Shown: piece after piece, positions 37,376 through 48,728 of the stretch
Numbering within the stretch: the first letter of the stretch is position 1
Layout of the letters: each line of letters opens with the position of its first letter
NCBI GenBank assembly: GCA_024509875.1
Contig: JAMPIV010008519.1
Location: forward strand, 1-64,000
Length of the DNA stretch: 64,000 bases
Direction: 5' to 3'
Origin: Oreohelix idahoensis
Lineage: Eukaryota > Mollusca > Gastropoda > Stylommatophora > Oreohelicidae
Position numbers and translations under genes: made by a program
Notes under the pieces: generated by a model
Seen by the model: the letters and a program-made list of their open reading frames with translations, nothing else
Told to the model about the DNA's origin: nothing
Database searches by the model: none

Positions 37376-37948
37376 AATCTGGCTTTGCTTAATACTTGTG
37401 TCAGGACTTTTCAAAATGGATGGCCCTCGGCTGATTGCTCAGCGAAATTCATTAGGGTGGATAGGAAACTCTATACAGATCGTTACAATATGAAAGCAAT
37501 CAGAAGTTTCTTCCCGTCAGGCAAGAAAAAACTACGATAGAAAACCACAACAGCCAGGTGGGACCACTTCTTAATTTTCTTCAGTGAGCGGGTCAGAATT
37601 CAACGCGGTATTTTATAGGTCACACCTTCACACGAACAAATCAATATAGCTACATTAAGTTCAAAGATAATTAGTTTGATCGTCAGCTACGACAGAACGT
37701 GAGTGACACACTATTATTTTTACTAAAAATATAACCCACACGACGATGTTAATGAGTACACAACTCGCTAACGATAGACAATTTAACTATAGTCTTCTTG
37801 TATCTATTCTAGTTTCTTACAAAATGTTACAAAACGATCTGTCTAAAAATTATAGAATATGGTATCACATCAAAAATGAAAGCTTGCTGTAATATTATTC
37901 TGGGATATGTGTTCCAGTCATGAAATCTGCTGAAATCTTGGGCCGCTA
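37376..37948. other. No gene recognised
   Basis: No gene or clear repeat is recognised between rep-K and the CTT tract. Confidence 0.5.
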
Positions 37949-38340
37949 TCTTCTTCTTCTTCTTCTTCTTCTTCTTCTTCTTCTTCTTCTTCTTCTTCTT
38001 CTTCTTCTTCTTCTTCTTCTTCTTCTTCTTCTTCTTCTTCGCCGTCGTCTCCTTCTTCTTCTTCTTCGTTGTCATCTTCCTCTTTTTTTTTCTTCTACTT
38101 CTTCGCCGTCGTCTAATTCTTCTTCTTCTTTTCCTCCTTCTCCTCCTCCTTCTCTTCTTCTTCTTCTTGTTCCTCTTCTTTTCCTTCTTATTCTTCTTCT
38201 CCTTCTAATTCCCCTTCTTCTTCTTCGGCTTTTCCTTCTTCTTCATCTTCCCCTCCTTCTTCTACTTCTTCTACTTATTCTTTTAATTCTTCTTCTGTTT
38301 TCTTCTTCTTCTTCTTCTCTCTTCTTTATCTTCTTCTTCG
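37949..38340. repeat. (CTT)n polypyrimidine tract
   Basis: Pure CTT for about 90 bases (37949-38040), then about 300 bases of imperfect CTT/TCC-rich sequence with almost no purines on this strand. It produces long poly-L and poly-K frames that are not genes. Mirror-repeat polypyrimidine of this length can form triplex DNA. Confidence 0.95.
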
Positions 38341-38498
38341 TTCGCTCTCAAATAACCACATATATTTTTTTATCAAGCTGGCAGTCCGTCTCAGGCTTCT
38401 CTCGTCACCATACAGTTTTTCCCTCAACGTGGATGGAGAAGGCCACGTTGCCACCCTTTTCATTCAATAGAGCCGGCAGCTTTTCGAGAACCTGTTCC

Positions 38499-38499
38499 A

Positions 38500-38535
<36 letters not shown>

Positions 38536-38540
38536 TTGTC
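38499..38540. repeat. (CTGT)n microsatellite
   Basis: About ten tetranucleotide units with two TTGT variants. Confidence 0.93.
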
Positions 38541-38639
38541 CATCCCACATGAACACATAACTACCTCTCTGTTTTTCGGTGTGTTGAACAGACAATATCG
38601 CCGTTAGCGAAGTGAAGGTTGATGCATGAACTAAAAGCT

Positions 38640-38820
38640 TCATTTCATTCAGTCCATTATTATTCCTTATGGAACATGGAGAAACTCTGCAGCTGATTCT
38701 CTTGCAGGAAGCCTGTCCTAAAGTATTCATGAACTATTACAACTGTTGGTTCTCTAGCAGTTTGTTTTACATGATAACGCTGCCAGCTCCACGTTAAAGG
38801 TTGTCACATAGCAGATACTA
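38640..38820 (-). repeat. rep-K (minus)
   Basis: Reversed blocks: CTTATGGAACATGGAGAAAC, TTGCAGGAAGCCTG and CAGTTTGTTTTACATGATAA. It ends where rep-M begins at 38825. Confidence 0.7.
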
Positions 38821-38824
38821 CTGT

Positions 38825-39022
38825 AGGGGAGTGAAGTGTTAGAGACTTCAATTTACTAGGTCCAGCATCACGTGGTGGGTTGACTAGTTACCTTCTTCGC
38901 TGTGTTTTCCTTGCCTGACTCAAGAGAAAAGGCAGGCACCTATTTACAGCTGGGTAGACTGGAGAGTGTCGATACCTTGAATTGAACATGGCACCTCTGC
39001 CGTGAGAGACCAGCTCTATGTA
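38825..39022 (-). repeat. rep-M SINE-like repeat, copy 2
   Basis: Same block order as 34793-34995. Both copies carry the reversed A-box-like head at their high-coordinate end. Confidence 0.7.
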
Positions 39023-39339
39023 CCATGTCATATGTGTCGCCTCTTACAGTATGTCTGATGCAGCAAAAGACCTATTTTTTCTATGCTGCCTTAGAGACTT
39101 CCGGGAACTAAACGCTGAAGGTTTCTGGGTTGCTGGTTAGTAACTGTCCTAGATCTAGTGAAATTTCGCGACGCAAAAACAACGATGACTTTAAGCGTGT
39201 CCTGAAGAAAAACACGTCATTTATGCTTCTTTCTATGTCCTATTGGCTCCTTATGGAGCATGTGATCACCCCTGCACCTGGTCTATGCTTTTCATAATTT
39301 CTGTTTATTTAAATGTTTTTTTGGCCGCTTGTAGTTTCC

Positions 39340-40680
39340 GGGATATATAGAAGTATGGGGCACATCTCACCGAAAGAAAACGAAACAAATAAAAAAAGAG
39401 TTCATAGAAAGCTAGGAATGAAAAGAGAATTAATGAAGGAGATTAAAGTTAGACAATAAAAATATTTTGGCTATATAAAAGACGTGTAGTGTTGGGCAGA
39501 GCAACCTAACCCTTGACGTGAAGACGGGAGTACGACAGGGATGTCCCTTATCAACCACTATTTTTAACAGTCATAGACTGGGTGATGCGCCAGACAACAG
39601 AGGGCAGTCCAAGAGGAATAAGTTGGACTACATTTTCTACATTGGAAGATCTGGAATATGCAGATGACATTGCACTACTAGCGCATTCACATCAACACAT
39701 CCAGGAAAAAACGGATAGACTTAATAAGTTTAGCCAGCAGGTGGGCTTGAACATCAATTTAAAGAAGTCATAGGTCATGACGCTCAATGTGAGCAACCCT
39801 GAGCCCATATCAGTAAGGAATCAGCAACTGGTACAGACAGACACCTTCACATACCTAGGATGCATAGTAACACCAGACGGCGGGGCAAGCAAAGACATCA
39901 AAATCAGAATGAATAAGGCAAGAACAGCCTTTTTTAGCCTAAACAACATCTGGAAGTCCTCTCAATACAGCACAAGCACAAAATTAAGATTATATCAGAG
40001 CTGTGTGCTTTCTGTGCTTCTCTATGGTGCGGAATGCTGGAGAGTTACAGAGAAGGAAATGTCGAAATTGTCCTCTTTTCACACAACATGCCTAAGAAAA
40101 ATTCACCGAATCTTTTGGCCGAATACCATCACCAACCAAGATCTGCTTACTCGGAGCAAGCAAGAGGACATGCACACCATCATAGCTGGCAGACGCTGGA
40201 GCTGGGTTGGCCATGTCCTCAGAACAGATCCCGATGCCATCACAAGAACAGCTATGCTTTGGACCCCTGAAGGAAAACGAAAGAGAGGCCGACCAAAAAC
40301 AACCTGGTGGAGGACTGTAGAGGCTGAGATGCAAAGAATGAACCAGAGTTGGGATACTGTATGAAGGATGGCTGCCGACCGAGCAAAGTGGAATCAATTT
40401 GTTGTTGCCCTACAAGACGCCACTAGGCGTGATGGCCACTGACTGCTTTGACGGTCGGCGGCTAAGGATCAAAGAAGAAGAAGAAGATAAAAGACATAAC
40501 ATCTTACTACAGACCATACTTGAAGACACGAGTATAAGTGGAAAGATAACATCAAGAGATGGACAGGAAAGAGTCTATCAGAGTGCACTATCAAGACAAG
40601 AGACAGAAGACGTTGAAGATCTATTGCTTCCGACCATCGTTGTGGACATGGCAGCAGCTGATGATGATGAGTTCCTGGCG
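39340..40680 (+). mobile_element. LINE-A copy interrupted by LINE-B
   Basis: The left part (39340-39483) encodes MGHISP, KRELMKEIKVRQ and YFGYIK in line with the LINE-A at 1500-1640. The right part (40496-40680) resumes with HNILLQTILE, the block around YKWKDNIKRW, and the TGATGATGATGA tail. The interruption is exactly a LINE-B insertion with a 9-bp duplication. A stop in VRQ(TAA)KYFG shows this copy was dead or is decayed. Confidence 0.87.
39484..40486 (+). mobile_element. LINE-B, 5'-truncated RTE-like copy with TSD
   Basis: Flanked by ATAAAAGAC at 39475-39483 and 40487-40495. The insert starts in the RT at the KTGVRQGCPLS motif B region, then gives IDWVM and YADDIALLAHS (motif C, near 39655), TYLGCIVTPDGG, VLLYGAECWRVT, RRWSWVGHVLR and GKRKRGRPKTTWWRT, ending ATRRDGH before a GAAGAAGAAGAAG tail. 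Lesions are a frameshift near 39550, a TAG after NLKKS (39771) and a TGA after SWDTV (40362), so it is inactive. A matching 3' end lies at 35270-35430. Confidence 0.93.
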
Positions 40681-40699
40681 ATCTCTGATGAAACAAAGA

Positions 40700-40830
40700 A
40701 AGAACATGATTAGTGCTCGCTCTAGCAATGTCGTACAAAGCGACTAATAAGACATTATGGCAAACCTCATCATCTAACTAAAATTGCTGCAGAAACCAGC
40801 GATAAAAGAGAAAATGAATACGTGGTGCAG
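40700..40830 (+). repeat. rep-K fragment
   Basis: Contains AATGTCGTACAAAGCGACTA, GCAAACCTCATCATCTAAC and AATTGCTGCAGAAACCA, the 5' half of rep-K. Confidence 0.7.
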
Positions 40831-41084
40831 GTGTCATTGAAGATGACAAGCTGCTGCGGTCCTTATGTGTTATAAATGTTTATACAATACCAAAACCTAC
40901 CTTCTGTCCTGTACTTACTGTTCTTAATCTTCTATCATTTACTAGACACAGTATTAAGGTTTTTGTCTTGTGTGGTCTGACCTATACTGTATAATAGGGG
41001 AACAACAGAAGTGATTGGTCATTAATAGGCTGGACTGCCCATGATAAATTTCCGGTGTTATGTGTTGCGGGTCGCACTAAGGAC

Positions 41085-41215
41085 CCGTCATCGGAGCATC
41101 ATTTTTTGGTGATGCCTAGATGGCGGGGAGGATAGTGTGATTTGCTTGCATAGCTAGGCGGGGTTGTCGCACGGAAGGTCCTGGGTTCGAGTCCTGGGTA
41201 AGCCACTCACGTCTG
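41085..41215 (+). repeat. tRNA-like SINE head
   Basis: Carries a clear box B (GGTTCGAGTCC at 41191-41201) preceded by a tRNA-length 5' part beginning near GATGGCGGGGAGG. A cloverleaf could not be completed with a proper acceptor stem, so it is treated as a tRNA-derived repeat rather than a tRNA gene. Confidence 0.45.
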
Positions 41216-41411
41216 TTGTTTTTCTGTTGTCTAGTTGTCTACTTCTTTATTTCTTACGAGTGCTGAAAACATACCTTCATGTTTGTCTCATATTTATTTA
41301 CTGTGGTGGCTACATGTTCCACAAGGAGGACATGGAAAATGATGATGATAAATGTAGTTATGAAATTCTTGCCTGAATAGTCTTCACATTCCCATATCTG
41401 TATATATAAAT

Positions 41412-43430
41412 ATCACGGGTTGCCTCCCCTTAGCTCTGCAGTAGTGGTCCAACAGGGGCCAAAACAAGAGTAACTGATGTGGGTCTTCAAAGGTGTCTAC
41501 CTTCGCACAAGATTACTCTTGGTAGAGTTGTAGATAGAGGGATAATGGTGCTTCTACCTGTAGGGAGTGTTCACAAGATATTCAGACAAGCGAGAACAAT
41601 GCTGCATTGGCTGAGCATGTTATCTCTAGGATCTGCCGACAACCTTTGTGAAGGATATGGTTATCTTATAATTCGTTAGCTCGTTCAACCCCCTACCCCC
41701 CCCCCCCCTCCCCAGCTGAGTTAATTCAGGGAATCATTATTATTTAGTAGCTCTGATTGAGTGTATTTAAGAAATTGTCGGAGACATAGGGATACATGAT
41801 GCGTGCTGTAATATATACAAGTTCGGAGAAGGTCTCCGTGGCCAAAGTACACACTAGGGGTAGTGAAACAACACGTGTCAGCATAACTTCAGTGAGCTGA
41901 CAACACCTCCTTCGCAATATACGATACACAGTTTATTTTACTGGAAACAAAGCTCCATGACATAGAATATAGGCCCAATGGCAAATGCAGTAATAGGCAG
42001 TCGTAAAGTCCGTTCACTATCAAACGCTGTCCTGGCATTCATGCAGTCTTTATTCTAATCGTACACTTGACATCGTCGTAAATTTATATACTTCCTGACT
42101 AGAATAAACTAGGGACATCTCAACATAGTATCTTGATGCCCTAGTAATGGAATGGTGCAGGAAAAACACAGTAGACTGCAGGAGCTCAATACATGTACGT
42201 CCGCTCACATTAAAACACAAGCCGCCTCTCCTCTAGCATCAACTTCTGCTTCAAAAATTCGCGTCTGCTTCTACACCATATCGGTATGACGTCACTTCCT
42301 TTATTAGTGAGTAAGACCGTATAAAATTATCAGAAAAGGAGCCCTGTCGAGCTAACTATAATACATACATAATCGTTATGAATTTTAATCATAATAATAC
42401 AAGACATTCAAAATTATTAAATCAACTTTAAATTTGGAAATAAATAAATAAACAATTTAATAATCCCTTAGGTTTTAGCAGATATTAAAAATTTAATATT
42501 CTTTAACAAAAATTGATCGTCATTATATGATGTTAATGGGGAATTATATAAGGGGAAGTTTCACTTGGCAGCTTTTATTTGACTACTTAGCTGCCAATGA
42601 GGTATCTTCTCCCGCTAGTGTTTTGGTTCTTCGCAGAAAGGTGACAGGATTGCTCACGTTCCTGGTCAAGATTAACAGTTGCAGCACGTTCCAAGTAGAA
42701 TCAGGGAGTAAATGCAAAGCTGATTTCGCGTCTCTAAGACCCGTCTGATGATGGTGTCTAGAGTAATCTTCATGCCACTTATACCCTCACTTGTTCCAGA
42801 AATAGCACCCTCAACTTGTACCACCAACTAGTATTTCAAAAGAAGAGAAATAAATACCCTCCTGTGTATTGAGTTTCCTGAAACATAATCCTGACACACA
42901 TGTGAAAATTCCCCTAATATAATTCCCCATTAACATCATATGATGATGATCAATTTTTGTTAAAGAATATTCAATTTTTAATAACTGTTAAAACCTAAGT
43001 GATTATTAAATTCGATATTTATATCTATCCAAATTTAAAGTTGATTTAATCATTTTGAATATCCGTATGTCTCAGACAATTTCTTAAATACACTCAATCA
43101 GAGCTACTAAATAATAGTAAGAAGAAATTCGCTGAATTAACTCAGCGGGGGGCTTGAATGAGCTAACGAATTATAAGATAACCCTATTCTTCACAAAGGT
43201 TGTCGGCAGATCCTAGAGTTAATATGCTCAGCCAATGCAGCATTGTTCTCGCTTGTCTGAATATCTTGTGAACACTCCCTGGAGGTAGAAGCATCATTAT
43301 CCCTCTATCCACACATCTGCCAAGAGTAATCTTGTGCGAAGGTAGACACCTTTGAAGACCCACATCATTTACTCTTGTTTTGGCCACTGTTGGACCACTA
43401 CTGCCGAGCTAAGGGGAGGCAACCCGTGAC
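41412..43430. mobile_element. Foldback element FB-A, two-armed copy
   Basis: The termini are ATCACGGGTTGCC on the left (family GTCACGGG) and GGCAACCCGTGAC on the right. ATAAAT flanks it on both sides (41406-41411 and 43431-43436). The arms (41412-41796 plus 42397-42565, and 42900-43430) are long inverted copies of more than 500 bases each, with a unique centre at about 42566-42899. The left arm carries a separate 600-bp insertion (41797-42396). No transposase is encoded; this is a non-autonomous foldback or long-TIR MITE. Single arms or scraps of the same family occur at 13034, 28900, 43495 and 55023. Confidence 0.83.
41797..42396. mobile_element. 600-bp insertion in the left arm of FB-A
   Basis: Absent from the otherwise matching right arm, and from the FB-A copy at 43495. 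A possible 5-bp duplication ATACA flanks it (41792-41796 and 42397-42401). It begins TGATGCGTGCTG and ends AATCATAATA. No coding frame; a solo LTR or other non-autonomous element is possible. Confidence 0.6.
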
Positions 43431-43494
43431 ATAAATATACAGTTTCTACTAAAGCAAGGAAAACTCTATTGAAAGCATTATTATATTTGTTATT

Positions 43495-43894
43495 TGTATA
43501 TATACACATTTATAGTTGATTTAATCCTTTTGAGTGTCCTGCACCCAAATGTCTCAGTCACTTTAAATACACTTAAAACAGAGCTACTAAAATAAGATGT
43601 CACTGAATTAAATCAGCTGGGAGCTTGAACGAGCTAAATCATACAATATATCTCTTCTCAAAAGTTGTCGGGCAGATAATAAGTTTACTGTGCTAAGACC
43701 CATTCAGCATTATTCTTGATTTCTGAATATCTTGTGAATATTCCCTCAAGGTAGAAGCATCATCATCTTTCTATTTGCATTTCTGCCAAGAGTAATCTTG
43801 TGCGAAGGTAAATACCTTTGAAAACCCACATTAGATACTCTACGTTTTGGCTATTGCTGTACCATCACTGCAGCGCAAAGAGGAGGCAACCCGT

Positions 43895-43897
<3 letters not shown>
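43495..43897 (-). mobile_element. Foldback element FB-A, single arm next to the two-armed copy
   Basis: Ends GGAGGCAACCCGTGAC at 43897 and contains AAGAGTAATCTTGTGCGAAG. It lies only 65 bases beyond the two-armed copy and in the orientation of its right arm. Its terminus runs straight into a CA microsatellite. Confidence 0.8.

Positions 43898-43984
<87 letters not shown>
43898..43984. repeat. Compound (CA)n(TA)n(CA)n
   Basis: About 30 bases of CA, about 46 bases of TA, then CACACACCCACA. It sits between the FB-A terminus and rep-J, and is probably the simple-repeat tail of rep-J on the minus strand. Confidence 0.95.
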
Positions 43985-43985
<1 letters not shown>

Positions 43986-44080
43986 CCACATATCAGAATC
44001 TTTATTCCCCAGAAAATACATTGATATGTACTGACATGATATAATAAAATACAACATGGCGTACACACATACATGCATAC
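43985..44080 (-). repeat. rep-J 3' end (minus)
   Basis: Reverse complement of the last part of the array at 26385-26885: GCCATGTTGTATTTTATTAT, TCAGTACATATCAATGTATT and GGAATAAAGATTCTGAT. AATAAA lies just before the tail, as expected of a poly(A)-signal-bearing retroelement 3' end. Confidence 0.8.
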
Positions 44081-44081
44081 A

Positions 44082-44190
44082 TAATACATACATACATACA
44101 TACATACATACATACATACATACATACATACATACATACATACATACATACATGCATACATGCATACATGCATACATACATACATACAAG
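44082..44190. repeat. (CATA)n microsatellite
   Basis: About 27 tetranucleotide units with three GCATA variants. Confidence 0.96.
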
Positions 44191-44224
44191 TTAACGGAGT
44201 TGCAGCATTCCATGATTATCATTG

Positions 44225-44345
44225 AACGGCCTAAACCAGAGATTTGGAGTATTCACATTTTTTAACTGCTCCTCTCCGGCGTCAATAGCGACTGCTCCAG
44301 CTCCTCTCCGGCTCCGCTCCACGCCTCGACTCGTTGTTTTTGTTA
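44225..44345. repeat. Possible hAT terminal remnant
   Basis: TTTAACTGCTCCTCTCCGG and CTCCGGCTCCGCTCCACG resemble GCTCCGCTCC-rich termini of some animal hAT elements, and match in part the reverse complement of 50160-50280. No target duplication was established. Confidence 0.3.
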
Positions 44346-44989
44346 AGTTTAAAAATAAATGCACATTGTAACTTTGAGAAACAAACTTTATTCATTGAAG
44401 AATTCTCAAACAGTTTAAAGTCCACTTAAACTAGAATCATTCCGTCGTTCTTAAACTGATAATTCATTCTGTAAATATTATTACTGCAGTAAAATCATCT
44501 TTCACAGCCTGTCGTAGATCACTGAAAATTAACGTTAAGCCGAAAACAGTCGCCATAACTAGCTTGATGAGTTGGGATGCTCGAAGCAATTCTTCAAACA
44601 GCCTGTGTGTGATGTGAGCAGCTGTGAATGGCATCACAAACAGACAACATTTAGCTTACCAATAATTTCATTCGCCTAACAATCTTCCCAAAACTTTCTA
44701 TCGAATAATGCTTCAGAACAATTATGATTCACAGGATCCCGTCGGTGTCTTTCCTATTTGTCCAAATTACTTTAGAACCACCATTTTCTGCATAATTCAT
44801 CATCATCATCATTTCTTTTTCCCTCCTTATTCACGTGTATTTCCTTATTCATCTTTAAGCTACAGTGTTTGAGCTCACCAGTCACATCCTTTTTCATCGA
44901 TTTCTTCTTTCCTTTTCCAAGAAACTCAATTTTGGCATTTAAAATGAATATGTAAAGACGTCATTGAGATTAATTTTTACTTTAATTAG
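44346..44989. other. No gene recognised
   Basis: No coding or repeat feature is recognised apart from a short CATCATCATC run near 44800. Confidence 0.5.
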
Positions 44990-46387
44990 TCGTTCCTCTT
45001 CTACTTTGGGGTGTAGAGGTTTGCCAGAGAGAACGCCATACTATGCTATCGGCTGTCTTTCTTCTGGCCTACTACCAGTCTAGTCCTCGACCCTTCAGCG
45101 ACTGTCTAATATTGTCCTCCCGGCGAACTCTTGGTTGTAACTGAGGTCTGCATCCCCGACTCTTTTTTCACCATATGTTTCCAGGCAGCCGATCTTCTTC
45201 CATTCTGCAGCCATGACCAAACCACTGTAGTTGTGACTGTTCCATTCGGGTTTGCAGGGGCTGGGTTTTGAGGCCTTGTCATATCGTCTGGTTGCGGACA
45301 ATGTATCATCTTGTTACTTCAGTTATCTTCCTCAGATACCTCATTTCTGAGGTTTGGATCTGGTTTTTGTGATTGTAGTCATTGCCCGTGAACTCGCATC
45401 CACATTTCAAGACTGGCACATAGGTGGCGCGGTATGCAGCCATCTTCGTTTTCTTACCGATTTCTCTTTTACTGAGAAATCCTCGAAAAAAGTTTCCCAG
45501 CTGCTGCTGTTCGGGTAGCCAACTCTTCTTTGATGCCTCCCTTTCAATCTATGGCAGCTCCAATGTATTTAAAGTGGTTTACATGCTCCAGGACCTGTTC
45601 TTCGAGCATAATCTGATGCTTGTTTTCATTCTCTTGAGATCTCTATGGTTTTTTTTCGGAGCTGTTGATGACCACCCCTCCTTTGTCAGCTTTTCCTTCC
45701 AGACGTGTGTGTTAGACTGAAGATGTGCCTCTGATTTAGCAGTCAAGGCAGCATCGTTGGCAAGTGCCAGCTCTGAAATAAAGATCTGTCTCGTCTTCCA
45801 GCACCCCACTGAATATTTTCTTGTCCTTACATGCTTTGATGACATCGTCCATTAGGAGTATGAAAAAATAAGGTGAAAGGATATCACTCTGTCTTATACC
45901 AGTGGTGGTCCTGAACTCCTCCGACTTATGGATTGCCGTCCTCACATAATTTCTGCAAGTTTTGTAGAAGCTCTGTATAGCAGGGATCAGAGGTGCTGGA
46001 ATGTTCTTCTTTGCCAAGCAGTCCCAAAGTTTACTCTCAATGGAACTTATCAAACGCCTAATCTAGATCCAAGAAACAAAGTGTGAAGATAATGTCTTGA
46101 GAACTTTGGTTACCTCAGAAACCACACTGGAACTCATCTATTTGAGCCTCAGCCTAGAGTAAATTTTACCAGGGACACTAAGAAGAGATGGGCCTCTATG
46201 ATTTCCACATTGTTGTTTGTCACTCTTTTTGAATGTAGATGTTAGGTAGGCAATCTCCCAATCCCCTGGTATGGTCTTGTGGCACCACGCTTGCTTGTAG
46301 GACCCTCCAGAGACATAGGTCATCTGCTGTTCCCATGTACTTCACCATTTTTGGTGTTATATCATCATGTCCTACTGCTTTGCCCAC
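44990..46387 (-). pseudogene. LINE-D reverse transcriptase and C-terminus (copy 1)
   Basis: From high to low coordinates: VGHDDITP, then [13 protein letters not shown] (fingers, near 46160-46200), a damaged motif A (FLDLDQAFD-like, near 46065), TGIRQSDILSPYFF (motif B, near 45880), LALANDAAL (motif C with FADD mutated to LAND, near 45755), and the C-terminal QPDDMTR region near 45290. It ends at the AGGAACGACTAATTAAAG 3' end near 44990. The altered catalytic motif and repeated frame changes show loss of function. Confidence 0.83.
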
Positions 46388-48728
46388 TGTGGTGGGTTTG
46401 ATGTTAATACAGTTTGTTGTTACGAAATCTTAGTGTACTGAATGAGGTCAGCTGTGAAGGTCCCTGAATGTAATAAATATTAGAGTAAATTTCCAGGGCA
46501 CCTTTCTACTACCACCACTATGATCTCATTCAGACTTATTCTAGATAGAATGTAAGATGACTACGTTTGGTGTCTAGGGTTATGAAATGTTAGTGTAAGG
46601 TTGCATTAACCCACTAAACATATAAACAATTACACAAATTATTTTATTATCTAATACAACACAACAGTACCACGACAATCACATACGAACTACACTTTAA
46701 AAGACTATCTTTAGTAAGTCAGTGGTTGAAAGTTTGATAAAATTAATGTTTTTCAATTTATTGTCCTGAATCTGATTTATTTGGAATCAGGACTGACAAT
46801 CAAAGTGAAATCATAGAAATTAATTACATCAATCAATTTACACAATGGGTCTTCTGACCATAATACACATATTATTATATAATGGTGTAGTTATATTGTC
46901 TAACTGAGGTGACTTCTAGTATACACTGGTTGATTTTTTACTATCTTCATCTCTGCATGTTGTTTATACGTTTTTATGGACAATAATGGAATGTTTATAT
47001 CACTATTCCTAGTCTCTTATTTTAATATAATGTTAGTTGAGCGATCAGGTGCCGAAACATGCACCTATCTTTGTAATATGATGTAGGAATCTTCCTGCAC
47101 TTCGCTGAACGACAACCTTCAGCTCCCACTTCTTCAAGAATGATGGTGGTTTACAGTTGTCTCCGAAAAAGGCAAGACCGTGGCATGAATATATCGGCCC
47201 ACTGTAGTCTGGCACCAGTTATTAACAGCAACCACAACCCTCTGAAATCAGAAGGATATGCCTCCTTCGTAATCAACAGCCTACAGTAATATTCAAAACC
47301 CGGAACAGGCACATTACAAACAAAGATGCAAGATCAGCTCTTTACGACAATCCCTTTCACCAGTTTCTTTTGATGTGACCAGGTATACCAGTATTCCTCT
47401 CCCCTAATAGTTACAACGTCTCTGCAATTCCAGCAATAATCTGTTGTCCATACAATAGGATAGGTATTATGCTCCTGATGATAATCCTATATAATTTAGT
47501 TGGTCTACACCTCTCTGATAGTCTTTCATATGCTGGATCAATCTCTAGACTCTGTTTTGAGTCTGCCATAGTCTCACTTACTTACAGTCGTATGTTAGTA
47601 TTTCACATTCAAATTTTATTTTAAATAAAATGTTAAGAAAATCAATCTTACCACAAATGCAAGGAAATAACACAAGTAAACGATGACTAGGCAATATAGC
47701 ACATTTTCGATCTGCCCTATGTCCAGGCTTTTCCTATGTTAGAAAATTTCTCCGCCTGCTCTCATCGATCTTGCTTTGCACAAAATTTACTTGAAATGGC
47801 AGTGAACAGTCCCCGTTTCGTACCAGTATCTACTGCTTTGTCCAATGGGACCATGTTTACATTTATTTTTGAATCTATCGTTTCAAATAACAACTCCCAA
47901 TACGTTTCCAAGGCAAATATATTTTTAGTTTTAGGTCAACCAATCATACTTCGCCTTCCTTCAAAATCCACCCAATCAAATATCCCGTACCTTTTAACCT
48001 CATTTACCCAAAGTCGTTTTTTTTTCAAAACATGCCATAAAAATTTATAAGCAGGCATGATCTTTACTTGACAGTCTGGTCGGGTCCACTATAGTATTAT
48101 GGCTATAATTAGTTAATTAATGGACTATTTGCGTAACTATTACCATATTCTTTGTCAACAAGTCCTAAGGTACACGAATATACAATTTATATGGGACTAG
48201 TTGGCTTGGTTCAGAAGTACACAGTTTTTTTTTCTATGTTAGTGTTTTTTATTTTTAGTCTACTACACGTTCAATTCTTTTCCATGTGCTGTCTTCTCTA
48301 TTTACGTGATAATTACGTCCTTTGAAATAAGAGCTAAGGTTGTTTTTGTGACACGAGTTGTCTGCATGTTCTAACTTTTTCCTCGTATTTTGGGGAAACC
48401 CCTACGGCAAGGCTTGCCCCTGTGCTAGTATTGGCTTTTAGTTTAAAATCAATGCGAAACGAATTAGCATTTCATCTATCCTTTCCCCTCCTCGTTCCAC
48501 AATGCATTTTAGGCGAATATTTTCTTAGAACTAGGAAAGTGATTATGTCAAGGACGAATTTGAAAAATGGGTACCGTTTTGTTCGGCTATTCGTTAGCAA
48601 ATAATAATCTGAAGGCGTAGGCGATACCAACCGTTCTAGCAGAAAATTTTTTTATACTTTCTTATTTTGCCTTTATGCCCTATATTGTTATATATTAATT
48701 TAGATATTGTATTTAGAAATTCACTACA
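46388..48728 (-). mobile_element. LTR-E element, copy 2 (solo-LTR-like, 2.34 kb)
   Basis: Starts TGTGGTGGGTTTG and ends TTCACTACA. It is flanked by a perfect 5-bp duplication CCCAC (46383-46387 and 48729-48733). It interrupts LINE-D copy 1. Homology to copy 1 (19610-22056) spans the whole length, for example AGGTCAGCTGTGAAGG near 46450, CCAGTATTCCTCTCCCC near 47388, TTTGTCAACAAGTCCTAAGG near 48150 and AATTTAGATATTG near 48700. No retroviral ORF is present. A donor-like GTGGTAAGAT lies near 47650 on the minus strand, at the position equivalent to copy 1. Confidence 0.83.

Noticed and set aside
37827..38552. Poly-L and poly-K open frames
   Set aside because: Direct consequence of the (CTT)n tract; no domain on either side.
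41085..41215. tRNA gene
   Set aside because: Box B is good, but no complete cloverleaf with a matched acceptor stem could be drawn; a tRNA-derived SINE is more likely. The same applies to the SINE head at 33555.
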